Shown here: piece after piece, positions 16,039-28,477 of the stretch
Layout: the number at the start of each line of letters is the position of its first letter
Numbering within the stretch: position 1 is the stretch's first letter
Source of the DNA: Nocardioides luteus
Lineage (GTDB): Bacteria > Actinomycetota > Actinomycetes > Propionibacteriales > Nocardioidaceae
Assembly (NCBI RefSeq): GCF_000960475.2
Contig: NZ_JZDQ02000010.1
Coordinates: 1-64,000 of the forward strand
Direction: 5' to 3'
Length of the DNA: 64,000 nt
The notes under the pieces: model-generated
Seen by the model: only the letters and a program-made list of their open reading frames with translations
Database searches by the model: none
Told to the model about the DNA's origin: nothing
Position numbers and translations under genes: made by a program

Positions 16039-17271
16039 ATGCGCGCATGGTCTGCACCCGAAGTCCCAGAACTGTCCGTCAAAGGGCCCGAGGTGCGCCT
16101 CTATGACCATCAGCGGGACGCGGTCGTCTCGACGCAGGGTCAGGGACGCCGTTCGCTGTACGTGTGTGGCATCACGCCCTACGACGCGACCCACATGGGC
16201 CACGCCAACACCTACGTCGCCTTCGACCTGCTCCACCGGGCGTGGCTGAACGCCGGCTACGAGGTCGGCTACACCCAGAACGTCACCGACGTCGACGACC
16301 CGCTGCTCGAGCGGGCCGACAAGGTCGGGATCGAGTGGGAAGCGCTCGCCGAGCGCGAGACCGAGCTCTTCCGCCAGGACATGGAGGCGCTGCGGGTCGT
16401 ACCTCCGCAGAACTACATCGGCGCGGTCGAGTCGATCCCGTTGGTGATCTCGCTGATCGGCGAGCTCGAGGAGGCGGGCGCGATCTACAAGGTCGACGAG
16501 GACGTCTACGCCTCGGTGGCCGTCGACGACGCCTTCGGCGAGGAGTCGCGGATGTCTCGCGAGGAGATGCTCGCGCTCTTCGGTGAGCGCGGTGGCGACC
16601 CCGAACGGGCCGGCAAGAAGGACCCGCTCGACCCGCTGCTGTGGCGCGCCGAGCGTCCCGGCGAGCCGTCCTGGCCCTCGCCCTACGGCCCCGGTCGTCC
16701 CGGCTGGCACATCGAGTGCACCGCGATCGCCCTGGAGCACCTCGGTGCCGGGTTCACCGTCCAGGCCGGCGGCTCCGACCTGGTCTTCCCGCACCACGAG
16801 ATGTCCGGCTCGCACGCCCGCTCCGCGGGCCAGCGGTTCGCCGAGATCTACACCCACGGCGGGATGGTGGCCTACGACGGCCACAAGATGTCCAAGTCGC
16901 GCGGCAACCTCGTCTTCGTCTCCGCCCTGCGCAACTCCGAGATCGACCCGATGGCGATCCGCCTGGTCCTCCTGGGCCACCACTACCGCGACGACTGGGA
17001 GTGGACCGACGCCAAGCTCTTCGACGCGGTCGACAAGATCGCCGAGTGGCGCAAGGCCGTCGCCCTCGGTCGCGGCGCCCCCGCGGCCCCGGTCGTCGAG
17101 ACCGTCCTGGGCGCCCTCGCCGACAACCTCGACGCCCCGCGCGCCGTCCAGGCCGTCGACGCCTGGGTCGCCGCCACGCTCGGCGAGGGCGGTCTCGCCG
17201 AGACCTCCGACGCGCTCGCCGGCGAGACCATCTCGAAGCTTGTCGACGCGGCGCTGGGCATCAAGCTTTAA
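16039..17271 (+). CDS. mshC: Cysteine:1D-myo-inosityl glucosaminide ligase
   Basis: A 410-residue ligase that joins cysteine to GlcN-inositol in an ATP-dependent reaction, the third step of mycothiol synthesis. It is a shortened Cys[18 protein letters not shown] carries the first zinc Cys and the HIGH-like motif (HMGHA), WHIEC and FPHHE give the remaining zinc ligands, and KMSKSRGN is the KMSKS loop. It lacks the anticodon-binding domain of CysRS, and the N-terminal W-S-x-P-x-V-P-E-L is typical of MshC. Mycothiol is the main low-molecular-weight thiol of actinobacteria. Confidence 0.96.
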   Translation: MRAWSAPEVPELSVKGPEVRLYDHQRDAVVSTQGQGRRSLYVCGITPYDATHMGHANTYVAFDLLHRAWLNAGYEVGYTQNVTDVDDPLLERADKVGIEWEALAERETELFRQDMEALRVVPPQNYIGAVESIPLVISLIGELEEAGAIYKVDEDVYASVAVDDAFGEESRMSREEMLALFGERGGDPERAGKKDPLDPLLWRAERPGEPSWPSPYGPGRPGWHIECTAIALEHLGAGFTVQAGGSDLVFPHHEMSGSHARSAGQRFAEIYTHGGMVAYDGHKMSKSRGNLVFVSALRNSEIDPMAIRLVLLGHHYRDDWEWTDAKLFDAVDKIAEWRKAVALGRGAPAAPVVETVLGALADNLDAPRAVQAVDAWVAATLGEGGLAETSDALAGETISKLVDAALGIKL

Positions 17272-17313
17272 TCGCGGGCCCCAGGGGTCACATCCGTCAC
17301 ACCGCTCAGGGTG

Positions 17314-17357
17314 TTCCTGCACTTCTCGGGTGTTGCATTGCCTGAGAAGTGCAGGAA
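17314..17357. terminator. Bidirectional terminator between mshC and PAC2 genes
   Basis: A perfect 14-bp inverted repeat (TTCCTGCACTTCTC against GAGAAGTGCAGGAA) with a 16-nt loop lies between the two convergent genes. The right arm merges into the palindrome at 17354-17379. Confidence 0.75.
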
Positions 17358-17379
17358 TACCCGGTTAACCGGGTATTCC
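17354..17379. repeat. Perfect 26-bp palindrome
   Basis: Each half reads GGAATACCCGGTT, giving an exact 26-bp palindrome centred on GTTAAC. It shares its first four bases with the adjacent terminator arm, so the two structures exclude one another. It could be a second terminator for the PAC2 gene or a protein-binding site. Confidence 0.6.
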
Positions 17380-17390
17380 AACCCGACCGC

Positions 17391-18239
17391 CTATGACTCG
17401 TCGGTGCGGCGCTTGAGGTAGCGCTCGAACTCCCGGGCGATCGCGTCGCCGGAGGCCTCGGGGAGGTCGGCGGTGTCGCGGGCCTCCTCCAGGGAACGTA
17501 CGTAGTCGGAGACGTCCTCGTCCTCCTCGGCGAGGTCGTTGACGCCGCGCTCCCAGGCGCGGGCGTCCTCGGGGAGGTCGCCGAGCGGGATGGAGCACTG
17601 CAGCAGGTCCTCGAGCTTGTTGATGATCGCGAGGGTGGCCTTGGGGCAGGGCGGGGCGGCGACGTAGTGGGGGACCGCGGCCCAGTAGGAGACCGCGGGG
17701 ATGTCGGACTGGACGCAGGCCTCCTGGATCACGCCGACGATGCCGGTTGGGCCCTCGTAGGACGGCGAGTCCAGCTTGAGCCGGTCGACGATGTCGGGCT
17801 CGGTCGCGGTGCCGGAGACGGGGATGGGGCGGGTGTGGGGTGCGTCGGCGAGGAGCGCGCCGAGGGTCACCACGAGCTGGCCGCCGAGGTCGTCGACGCA
17901 CTCCAGGATCTCGCTGACGAACTGCTTCCAGCGCATGTTGGGCTCGATGCCGCGCACCAGGATGACGTCGCGGTCCAGGTCCGGCGGGGAGCAGACCGCG
18001 ACCTGGGTGGTGGGCCAGGTGATCGTACGGAAGCCGTTCTCGTCCGTGCCGGTGACCGGCCGGTTGACCTGGTAGTCGTAGAAGTCCTCGGGGTCGATCT
18101 CGGCCACGACCCGCGCGCCCCAGACGTCCATCAGATGGTCAACGGTGCCGGAGGCGGCATCGGCCGCGTCGTTCCATCCCTCGAACGCGGCGATCACCAC
18201 AGGATCGACCAGGTCGCGGGTCTCTTCGATCTCGATCAC
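17391..18239 (-). CDS. PAC2 family protein
   Basis: A 282-residue protein of the PAC2 (proteasome assembly chaperone 2-like) family: VIAAFEGWNDAADAASG near the N-terminus, the IEPNMRWKQFVSEIL helix, LGALLADAPHTRPIPVSG, and SYWAAVPHYVAAPPCPKAT. Actinobacterial PAC2 proteins form trimers; their cellular role is unsettled. The C-terminal tail is acidic. GTG at 18239 with TAGGGT 6 nt upstream. It neighbours mshC and metH as in mycobacteria. Confidence 0.9.
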   Translation of the reverse strand: MIEIEETRDLVDPVVIAAFEGWNDAADAASGTVDHLMDVWGARVVAEIDPEDFYDYQVNRPVTGTDENGFRTITWPTTQVAVCSPPDLDRDVILVRGIEPNMRWKQFVSEILECVDDLGGQLVVTLGALLADAPHTRPIPVSGTATEPDIVDRLKLDSPSYEGPTGIVGVIQEACVQSDIPAVSYWAAVPHYVAAPPCPKATLAIINKLEDLLQCSIPLGDLPEDARAWERGVNDLAEEDEDVSDYVRSLEEARDTADLPEASGDAIAREFERYLKRRTDES

Positions 18240-18245
18240 GTCTCC

Positions 18246-18251
18246 ACCCTA
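18246..18251 (-). promoter_or_regulatory. Leaderless -10 box (TAGGGT)
   Basis: TAGGGT on the minus strand ends 6 nt before the GTG of the PAC2 gene. Confidence 0.5.
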
Positions 18252-18429
18252 GTCATGTGGACCAGCCCGACGGTGTCGTTCACCCGGCGTACACCTTATG
18301 AATTCCCACCTGGTGGACTGCCGGTGTCAGGATTCGGAATGAAATGGCATTGCCCACACACCTACGCCGTAGCGTGTTTCAGGCAAAGCCGAGCACACCA
18401 GTCTGACCCTGCCGGGAGAGGAAACAAGA

Positions 18430-22143
<3,714 letters not shown>

Positions 22144-22157
22144 CCGTCGGAGCCAGG

Positions 22158-22463
22158 CGAACGAAAATTCATTCGGCGATATGGAGGCGAATGAACTTTC
22201 ATTCGGGCGCTACGGGTGAATGAACTTTCATTCGGGCTCCGCGAGTGAACGAACTTTCACTCGGCCCAGATGTGTGAACGAACTTTCATTCGCCCCTGTG
22301 TGACGAATGAAAGTTCGTTCGCCCTGGTGAGCGCACTGTTCGATCGGGTCCCATGGGAGCGAATGAAACTTCCTTCGACCTCGTCGGGTGAATGAAGTTC
22401 ACTCGGCCGCGACGCGCGAACGAAGATTCATTCGCTCCCATGGGACGAACGAAGATTCGTTCA
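22158..22463. repeat. Array of ten 18-bp palindromes at a 29-bp period
   Basis: Ten units of consensus CGAAYGAACTTTCATTCG start at 22158, 22188, 22217, 22246, 22275, 22304, 22360, 22389, 22417 and 22446. Steps are 28-30 bp except one of 56, where a degenerate unit sits near 22331. Each unit is an 8-bp inverted repeat around a 2-nt centre (one copy is 17 nt), and the spacers are 11-12 nt and differ in sequence. The unit at 22304 is in the opposite orientation. The array fills the gap between metH and the convergent gene at 22495. A 29-bp period is not a multiple of 3, so coding is unlikely. Confidence 0.92.
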
Positions 22464-22494
22464 CCCGAGGGATGGCACCGCTCGATCTGTGGCA

Positions 22495-23256
22495 TCATGG
22501 AGCGGTCGGCGGGCTGTCGACAGGGCTGTCGACAGGGCTGTCGACAGGGCTGCCGTCGAGCCAGGACGGGGGAACCCGGCCGACGCTGGCGACGTTCCAG
22601 AAGGCCGTACGCCGCGTCAGGATGGTGACCAGGTGGTAGCCGTCCGGGTGGCGGATGAGCACGCCCGCCACCGGGCCGCGGTCGGGATCCAGCGCGAGCG
22701 GGATCACGTAGGCCCAGGTCTCGGTGGCGGGATACCAGTAGACGCCCACGGTCGAGTCGTCCCAGGAGCCGAGCGCGGCGTTGGCCCGCGCGACGGCGGG
22801 CCGGAGCCGGGCCAGGAGCTCCTGAGGCTCCATGCCGGCACGGTCGGCGTGGTCGTAGGCGATGTGGAGCCCGCCGACCGACGTGATCCGAGCGCCACGG
22901 TCGAAGGCCGGCGGCACCCAGCTCTCCAGCGCCGTGCGGCAGCGCTGACAGTCGTCGTCGCGGCTCCAGTCCTCGAACTCGACGTCGTCGACCGCCAGAT
23001 CCTCGCCGCGGCTGGTGACGAGGACCAGCCGCAGCCCGTCGTGGTCGCGCAGGGGCAGCGGGTTGTGCTCGAGCCCGTCACGGAAGTGCAGCAGCGCCGA
23101 AGCCTCGTTGACCCCGACCCGGTGGACGACCGCGCTGCGCAGTCCCTGCAGCTGCGCCTTCGGCGACTCCTGGCGGAGCAGTGCCGGATCGACCAGGTCG
23201 GCGAGCCACTCGACCAGGTCGGCGGTGAGCAGCCGCTCGGCCTCAGCCGGCAGCAC
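22495..23256 (-). CDS. Hypothetical protein with SPVD-repeat tail
   Basis: A 253-residue protein with no recognised domain. It contains CQRCR at about 102-106 and aromatic-rich strands (VGVYWYPATETWAYVIPL). The C-terminus ends in three SPVD repeats encoded by an exact 12-bp tandem repeat (GGGCTGTCGACA, 22511-22546) that could expand or shrink. The GTG at 23256 is the only start in this frame. A better-placed leaderless ATG at 23278 opens a different frame that stops after 12 codons, so the true start is uncertain. Confidence 0.55.
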   Translation of the reverse strand: MLPAEAERLLTADLVEWLADLVDPALLRQESPKAQLQGLRSAVVHRVGVNEASALLHFRDGLEHNPLPLRDHDGLRLVLVTSRGEDLAVDDVEFEDWSRDDDCQRCRTALESWVPPAFDRGARITSVGGLHIAYDHADRAGMEPQELLARLRPAVARANAALGSWDDSTVGVYWYPATETWAYVIPLALDPDRGPVAGVLIRHPDGYHLVTILTRRTAFWNVASVGRVPPSWLDGSPVDSPVDSPVDSPPTAP

Positions 23257-23326
23257 GAGCGAGGAGGTCGATGCGCATGCGGGACACCGTAGCCGCCTGA
23301 CACCGGCTCGCCCGCCTCGACGCGGC

Positions 23327-23332
23327 TAGGCT
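23327..23332 (+). promoter_or_regulatory. Leaderless -10 box (TAGGCT)
   Basis: TAGGCT ends 6 nt before the GTG at 23339 of the PPOX-class gene. Confidence 0.5.
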
Positions 23333-23338
23333 CGAGCC

Positions 23339-23740
23339 GTGCGACACGACGAGCGGTGGGCCAAGGAGCGGTTCGCGGACGCCCGGGTGGCGCGGCTGGC
23401 GACGGTCTCGGCCGACGGCGCACCGCGGATCGTGCCGATCGTGTTCGCCCTGGCAGGTGCGGAGATCCTCACCGCCGTCGACCACAAGCCCAAGTCGACC
23501 ACCCGGCTGAGTCGGCTGGAGGACATCGGCGCGAACCCGGCGGTGTCGCTCCTGGTCGACGCCTACGACGACGACTGGTCGCAGCTGTGGTGGGCCCGTG
23601 CCGACGGCGTCGCGCGGGTGCACGCGACGTACGACCTCGATCCGCTGGTCGCGAAATACGACGACTACCGCGAGCGACCTCCGGGCGGGCCGGTGATCGT
23701 CATCGAGGTGACGCGGTGGTCGGGCTGGTCGGCGACCTGA
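23339..23740 (+). CDS. PPOX-class F420-dependent oxidoreductase (TIGR03668 type)
   Basis: A 133-residue split-beta-barrel flavin/deazaflavin protein. FADARVARLATVSADGAPRIVPIVFAL is the entry strand of the fold, followed by TAVDHKPKSTTRLSRLEDIGANPAVSLLVD and a C-terminal VIVIEVTRWSGWSA, a pattern typical of the TIGR03668 set. These proteins bind F420 or FMN as dimers and reduce unknown small molecules. Predicted cytoplasmic. The stop is 10 nt from that of the convergent kinase gene. Confidence 0.85.
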   Translation: MRHDERWAKERFADARVARLATVSADGAPRIVPIVFALAGAEILTAVDHKPKSTTRLSRLEDIGANPAVSLLVDAYDDDWSQLWWARADGVARVHATYDLDPLVAKYDDYRERPPGGPVIVIEVTRWSGWSAT

Positions 23741-23750
23741 GCCCGAAGAG

Positions 23751-24692
23751 TCAGCGGGACTGGCGCCGGAAGGGGCGCAGAATCTCCCCGCTGGGGGACG
23801 CACCGCGAGACCGCATCGCCGGGGGCAGCGGCGGGGGCATCTGGGGAGGCATCCCCGGCGCGGCCCCGGCCCACGGCGTGCGTACGTCCAGGACGGTGGC
23901 CCACTGCGACGCGGTCGGGCGGAGCCCGGGAGGACCGGCCGCCTGGTCCATCAACCGGGTGAGCGGGCCGACCAGGATGCCGGCCTGGCCGGCGAAGGTC
24001 AGGTCGGGGCGTATCCCCGGGGCGGCGTTGCGGTCGCCGGTGAGGACGCGGGCGATGGTCAGGGCCAGCTTGAAGCGGTCGCTGTCGGCGGTCGGCGGGC
24101 AGCCGACGTTGCTGGGGTCCTCCCAGCCGCGCGTGTCGGCGGGCGGCAGCACGCCGTCCTCGCCGGCCGGCCGGATCCCGTCGCAGTCGAGCAGCATCAC
24201 CCGGGGTACGGGGGAGACCGACCAGGCGATGTTGCGCGGCGAGAGGTCACCGAGGACGAGGCCCTGACGGTGCAGCGCGTCCATCACCGCGGCCAGGGCT
24301 CGCATCAGCAGCACCCGCTCGTAGACACCGGGACTCGCGACGTCGCCGGCGTCCACCAGCAACCCGAGCTCCGCCAGCGACGTCGTCGGACCGAACCCGG
24401 CCAGGAACGGCTCGTGCACGCGCTGCATCAGGAAGCCCGCCGTGCGCAGGCCGTCGAGCACGACGGTGTGCGGCCAGGCCGCGAAGTGGTCCACCAGCAG
24501 ACCTTCGCTCTCGATGAACCCGCGAATGCGCACCAGCTCCGCGAGGGCACGGCCGTCGACGAGGCCCAGCTCGCGGGTGCGGTAGAGCTTCGCGACCGTC
24601 CCGGGGTGGTCGGCCAGCTCGATGATGCGGCCCTGTGAGCCCTCGGCGATATGGCGTCCAAGACTCAGGTCGCTGAGCTGGATTTCGTTCAC
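23751..24692 (-). CDS. Atypical protein-kinase-like protein
   Basis: A 313-residue protein with a divergent eukaryotic-type kinase core. LGRHIAEGSQGRIIEL is a glycine loop, VAKLY holds the ATP Lys, HRQGLVLGDLSPRNIAWS replaces the HRD-loop (catalytic Asp in GDLSPRN) and VMLLDCDGIRP takes the place of DFG. Such GD-x-x-PRN kinases often accompany TerD/vWA stress systems in other genomes; none is present here. The last 40 residues are Pro- and Gly-rich. GTG at 24692 is preceded by GGAGG. Divergent from the PucR-type gene. Confidence 0.7.
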   Translation of the reverse strand: MNEIQLSDLSLGRHIAEGSQGRIIELADHPGTVAKLYRTRELGLVDGRALAELVRIRGFIESEGLLVDHFAAWPHTVVLDGLRTAGFLMQRVHEPFLAGFGPTTSLAELGLLVDAGDVASPGVYERVLLMRALAAVMDALHRQGLVLGDLSPRNIAWSVSPVPRVMLLDCDGIRPAGEDGVLPPADTRGWEDPSNVGCPPTADSDRFKLALTIARVLTGDRNAAPGIRPDLTFAGQAGILVGPLTRLMDQAAGPPGLRPTASQWATVLDVRTPWAGAAPGMPPQMPPPLPPAMRSRGASPSGEILRPFRRQSR

Positions 24693-24821
24693 GGAACCTC
24701 CGGCACCAGTCGTGGGTAGGCAGATCGTACGTGGCTGAGCGATCCGGTGCCGAGTCGACGGCTCAACTGGTGGCACCGTTCTGATGACAAGATGGGCGCC
24801 GGAACTCACCAAGGAGAGCGT

Positions 24822-26084
24822 GTGACACGACCGGACGGGCGGCTTCAGCTCGCGGCCTGGGCGGAGAAGAACATCGCCCGGCTCGCCGACGACGCGTGCG
24901 CGCAGGTCGCCGACCGGATCGCGACCTACTACCGCGACCGGGAGAGCGGGCTGGTCTCGCTCGACGAGCTGCGGCAGTCCTTCGCCCACAACCTCCGCTC
25001 CGTGGTCGCCGCGATCGGTGACCCGCACGCCGAGCTCGACCTGGACGCCTCGGACCGCACCGGCAGACGCCGGGCGAAGCAGGGGGTGCCGCTGCCGGAG
25101 GTGCTGCGGGCGTACCGGATCTGCTTCGCCGCGCTCTGGGAGGCACTGGTCGAGCATGTTCAGCAGACCCGGCAGCCGGCGCTGACCGATGCCCTGATCG
25201 CCACCGCGGGTGTCATCTGGCGCTTCACCGACGAGCACGCCGTCGTGCTGACCGAGGCCTACCGGGCGGCCACGGCCGAGCTCATGCTGGCCGAGCAGCG
25301 ACGGCGATCCGCGGTCGTCGAGGCCGTACTGACCGGGCGGCCGGGCCCCGAGTCGGGCCCCTGGGAGGCCGCGGCCCTGCTCGGCTTCCCTGCCGACGCG
25401 CTGCTGATCGTGGTCGCCGCCGAGACCCACGGGCTCGCCAAGGAGAGCCTGGCCAACGTCGAGCAGCGGCTCGCCGAGAAGGGGTTCGTCTCCGGGTGGC
25501 GGCTGACCCCGGCCCAGCAGCTCGGCATCGTCTCCTTCCCCGCCGAGCGCGAGGAGGAGGTCCTGGAGACCCTGCGCGGCTTCGCCGACGCCCGCACCGG
25601 GGTGAGCCCGCCCTACGCCTCGCTGCCCGAGACCCCACGCGCGCTCCGGCTGGCCCGGGCCGCGCTGGCCGGGCTGGAGCCGGGCACGGCCGGGCTGCGT
25701 ACGTTCGACCACAGCCCGCTCGCGGCCCTTGTCGTCTACGAGCCCGCCGAGCGACGCCGGCTCGCCGAGAACGTGCTCGGCGAGGTGCTGCGCCAGCCGG
25801 CCGAGGATCGCGACCTGCTGCTGGAGACGCTCGACATGTACCTGGAGCAGTCCGGGTCCGCCGAGCGCGCAGCCACGCTGCTCTACTGCCACCCCAACAC
25901 CGTGCGCAACCGGCTGCGCCGGATCCAGGAGCTGACCGGGCGGTCCCTGACCGAGCCGATGGACGTCGCCGAGCTGGCCGCTGCCGCCTACGCGCTCCGG
26001 GTGGCCTCGGCCACCGAGCTGTGGGCGCCCAACGCGCGGAAGCGGCCAGGCGTCAGCCCACAGCGATCCCGGCCACCAGGTTGA
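24822..26084 (+). CDS. PucR-type helix-turn-helix transcriptional regulator
   Basis: A 420-residue regulator. Residues 1-165 resemble the RsbR-like/N-terminal sensing region of actinobacterial PucR-family proteins, the middle is a GGDEF-like degenerate domain, and residues about 345-405 are the PucR C-terminal [50 protein letters not shown] six nt before the GTG at 24822 decides the start. Its 3' end overlaps the convergent DUF1345 gene by 32 nt. It may control the divergent kinase gene, but this is only positional. Confidence 0.83.
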   Translation: MTRPDGRLQLAAWAEKNIARLADDACAQVADRIATYYRDRESGLVSLDELRQSFAHNLRSVVAAIGDPHAELDLDASDRTGRRRAKQGVPLPEVLRAYRICFAALWEALVEHVQQTRQPALTDALIATAGVIWRFTDEHAVVLTEAYRAATAELMLAEQRRRSAVVEAVLTGRPGPESGPWEAAALLGFPADALLIVVAAETHGLAKESLANVEQRLAEKGFVSGWRLTPAQQLGIVSFPAEREEEVLETLRGFADARTGVSPPYASLPETPRALRLARAALAGLEPGTAGLRTFDHSPLAALVVYEPAERRRLAENVLGEVLRQPAEDRDLLLETLDMYLEQSGSAERAATLLYCHPNTVRNRLRRIQELTGRSLTEPMDVAELAAAAYALRVASATELWAPNARKRPGVSPQRSRPPG

Positions 26085-26703
26085 TCGTGCTCGCCAGCAC
26101 CACCGCACCGAAGACGTACGAGAGCAGAGTGTGCCTCAGCACGACGGCACGGATCACGGAGCTGGTCACCGCGGTGTCGGAGACCTGGTAGGTCATCCCG
26201 AGGTTGTAGCTGAAGTAGAAGAAGTCGCGGTAGGCCGGTGCCTCGTCGGCGTTGAAGTCGATGCCGCCGGCGGTGCCGGAGTAGTAGAGGTGCGCGTAGC
26301 GCGCGGCGTACATCAGGTGCAGGCTCGCCCAGGCCAGGAAGACGCCGACCAGGGCGATCGCGGCGGCGACGCGGCCCTGGGCCGAGTCGCCGACGACCAG
26401 GAGCATCACGATCCCGAGCAGCCCGCACAGCGAGATGGCGACCACGACGAGCTCCTCGGCCGCCGGCCGGAAGTCCTCGCGCTGGGTGTTGGCGCGGGTC
26501 GCGTCCGCATCCAGCGACCACAGCGAGACCCAGCCGGAGGCGACGAACACCCCATGGGTGACGGCGACACCGAGGAGGGTGCCGATCTGCGCGTCGAGGA
26601 GGAGTACGCCGACCGCGGCTGCCACCGCCCCGGCCAGCAGCGAGCCGGCCAGCCGCACCCCGGCGGCCGAGGGAAGACGCGTCTGGGAGCTCGTCCGACT
26701 CAC
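26053..26703 (-). CDS. DUF1345 family membrane protein
   Basis: A 216-residue protein with about five membrane helices. The diagnostic DUF1345 stretch is present: the last third reads [22 protein letters not shown], followed by [42 protein letters not shown] is the preceding helix. Function unknown. GTG at 26703; TAGCCT lies 6 nt upstream. Confidence 0.88.
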   Translation of the reverse strand: MSRTSSQTRLPSAAGVRLAGSLLAGAVAAAVGVLLLDAQIGTLLGVAVTHGVFVASGWVSLWSLDADATRANTQREDFRPAAEELVVVAISLCGLLGIVMLLVVGDSAQGRVAAAIALVGVFLAWASLHLMYAARYAHLYYSGTAGGIDFNADEAPAYRDFFYFSYNLGMTYQVSDTAVTSSVIRAVVLRHTLLSYVFGAVVLASTINLVAGIAVG

Positions 26704-26709
26704 GCCTGC

Positions 26710-26715
26710 AGGCTA
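26710..26715 (-). promoter_or_regulatory. Leaderless -10 box (TAGCCT)
   Basis: TAGCCT on the minus strand ends 6 nt before the GTG of the DUF1345 gene. Confidence 0.45.
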
Positions 26716-26845
26716 CCTGTCGTCGTCGCCCGCCACAGTGACCGGTGTGGAGGCTGACACGGAGTGGCGCGAGCCGCGACGTGGACGGCGGGTGCGGCGT
26801 ACCGTGGTGTCCACCAGGACGGCAGCGAGAACGAGAAGAGGACAG

Positions 26846-27346
26846 GTGCCCCTCACCCACATCGAGGAGTCGGCCACCCGCCAGGAGGGCGGGGTCGAGT
26901 TCGGCGGCGGGCGGTTGGCCCACGCGCCGGGCGAGGCGACCGTGGCCGACGCCATGGTCCACCGGCCCAAGCTGCTCCCGCCGACCGCGACCGCTCGCGA
27001 TGCACGCACACTCCTCCTCGACGACCACGTCCACGCCGTGCTGGTCTGCGACGGGGAGCGGCTGCTGACCGTCATCGAACGGCAGGATCTCGCCGAGGCA
27101 GGCGACGACGAGCCGGCGACGGCGCTCGGGACGCTGTCGGGAAGGACCGTCGGCCCGGGCGCGGACCTGTGGTCGACCTGGACCTGGATGAGGGGTGCCG
27201 ATGTCCGTCGGCTGGCGGTGGTCGAGGACGGTCGCTGTGTCGGCCTGCTCTGCCTGAAGCGCAGCGGCCGAGGATTCTGCTGCGACGCCGGCGTCTGGGC
27301 GCGGGCGCAGGAGCTGTCCGGCAGAGGCTGCGTCCCCCGGTCGTGA
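26846..27346 (+). CDS. CBS-domain protein
   Basis: A 166-residue cytoplasmic protein with a tandem CBS pair. The first repeat covers about 33-75 (VADAMVHRPKLLPPTATARDARTLL and VHAVLVCDGERLLTVIERQDL), the second about 88-140 (DLWSTWTWMRGADVRRLAVVEDGRCVGLLCLKRSG). Such modules sense adenosine nucleotides. The tail is Cys-rich (FCCDAG). GTG at 26846 after GAAGAGGA. It overlaps the next gene by 4 nt (GTGA), so it may regulate that cation transporter. Confidence 0.7.
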   Translation: MPLTHIEESATRQEGGVEFGGGRLAHAPGEATVADAMVHRPKLLPPTATARDARTLLLDDHVHAVLVCDGERLLTVIERQDLAEAGDDEPATALGTLSGRTVGPGADLWSTWTWMRGADVRRLAVVEDGRCVGLLCLKRSGRGFCCDAGVWARAQELSGRGCVPRS

Positions 27347-28393
27347 CGGAGCCCGCCGCGAGCCGCAATGAGAGCGCGCTGACGCTGATCATCGCGTTCA
27401 GCGCGAATCTCCTCATCGCCGTCGCCAAGACCGTGGCGGCCGCGCTGACCGGCTCGGCCTCGATGGCCGCCGAGGCGGCGCACTCCTGGGCAGACACCGG
27501 CAACGAGGTCTTCCTCCTCGTCGGCGCGCACCGCGCCGAGGTCGAGCCGGACGAGCAGCATCCGCTGGGGTACGGGCGGGTTGGCGTACGTCTGGTCGAT
27601 GTTCGCCGCGTTCGGGCTCTTCACCGTCGGGGCCGCGGTCTCGGTCTGGCACGGCATCCAGTCGCTCGGCGAGACGGGGGAGGAGGCCGTCGACTACCGC
27701 TGGGCCTACGCCGTGCTGGCGATCTCGCTGGTCCTGGAAGGCACCTCGTTCCTGCAGGCCTGGCGCGAGACCCGCGCCGGCGCCCGGGCCCGGCGGGTGC
27801 ACCCGCTGCGCTACGTACGCCTGACGTCGAACCCCATGCTGCGCGCCGTCTTCGCCGAGGACCTCGCCGCGATCATCGGCATCCTCATCGCCACAGCCGG
27901 CGTTGGCCTGCACCAGCTCACCGGCGACCCGGTCTGGGACGCGCTCGGCTCGATCCTCGTCGGCATCCTGCTGGGCGTGGTCGCGCTCTTCCTGATCAGC
28001 CGCAACATGGACTTCCTCACCGGCGAGGAGATCACCCCGCTGGCGCGCAACCGGGTGCTGCGGGGGCTGCGGGACCATCCGGACGTGCAGAGCGTGAGCT
28101 ATCTGCGCACCGAGTGGGTCGGCGCCGACCTGATCTACCTGGTCGCCGCGATCGATCTGGTCGGAGACGCTCCCGAGTCGCAGGTCGCGACGCGCCTGTC
28201 CGCCATCGCCGACGCGCTCGAGGAACGTCCCGAGATCCAGCGGGCGGTGCTGACGCTGAGCCGCCCGGGGGACTCCACCGACCTGCGACCCGACGAGCTG
28301 CCGGACTGGTATCGCCAGGAGACGGAGGACGGTTCCTTGGGTGGCCGGACAACCGGCGCTATCGCCCCGAACACGGAACGCCCGCAGGGCTGA
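27343..28393 (+). pseudogene. Cation diffusion facilitator transporter, frameshifted
   Basis: The first frame encodes [48 protein letters not shown] and runs to [10 protein letters not shown], a standard CDF start with the HSWAD metal motif. A single extra G in the GGG run at 27578-27580 breaks the frame. The second frame resumes with [34 protein letters not shown] (the second metal site) and a C-terminal cytoplasmic domain to 28393. Everything else looks intact, so this is either a recent mutation, a slippage site or a sequencing error. The divalent metal carried is unknown. Confidence 0.8.
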
Positions 28394-28477
28394 CCCGGCG
28401 GCCGTCGTTCTGGATATCGTCGGCTCATCGCCGCTGCTGAAGCCGCGACCCGTGACCCGAGAAGGCAGGAGACCCAG

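Noticed and set aside
18240..18429. Cobalamin or SAM-type riboswitch before metH
   Set aside because: The leader lacks the B12-box pattern and a convincing SAM/SAH aptamer; only loose matches were seen.
22158..22463. CRISPR array
   Set aside because: Repeats are 18 bp with 11-nt spacers, far below CRISPR sizes, are full palindromes, and no cas genes are present.
24693..26108. N-terminal extension of the kinase gene across the PucR-type gene
   Set aside because: The extension is antisense to a gene with a clear PucR HTH, and the GTG at 24692 has a good ribosome-binding site.
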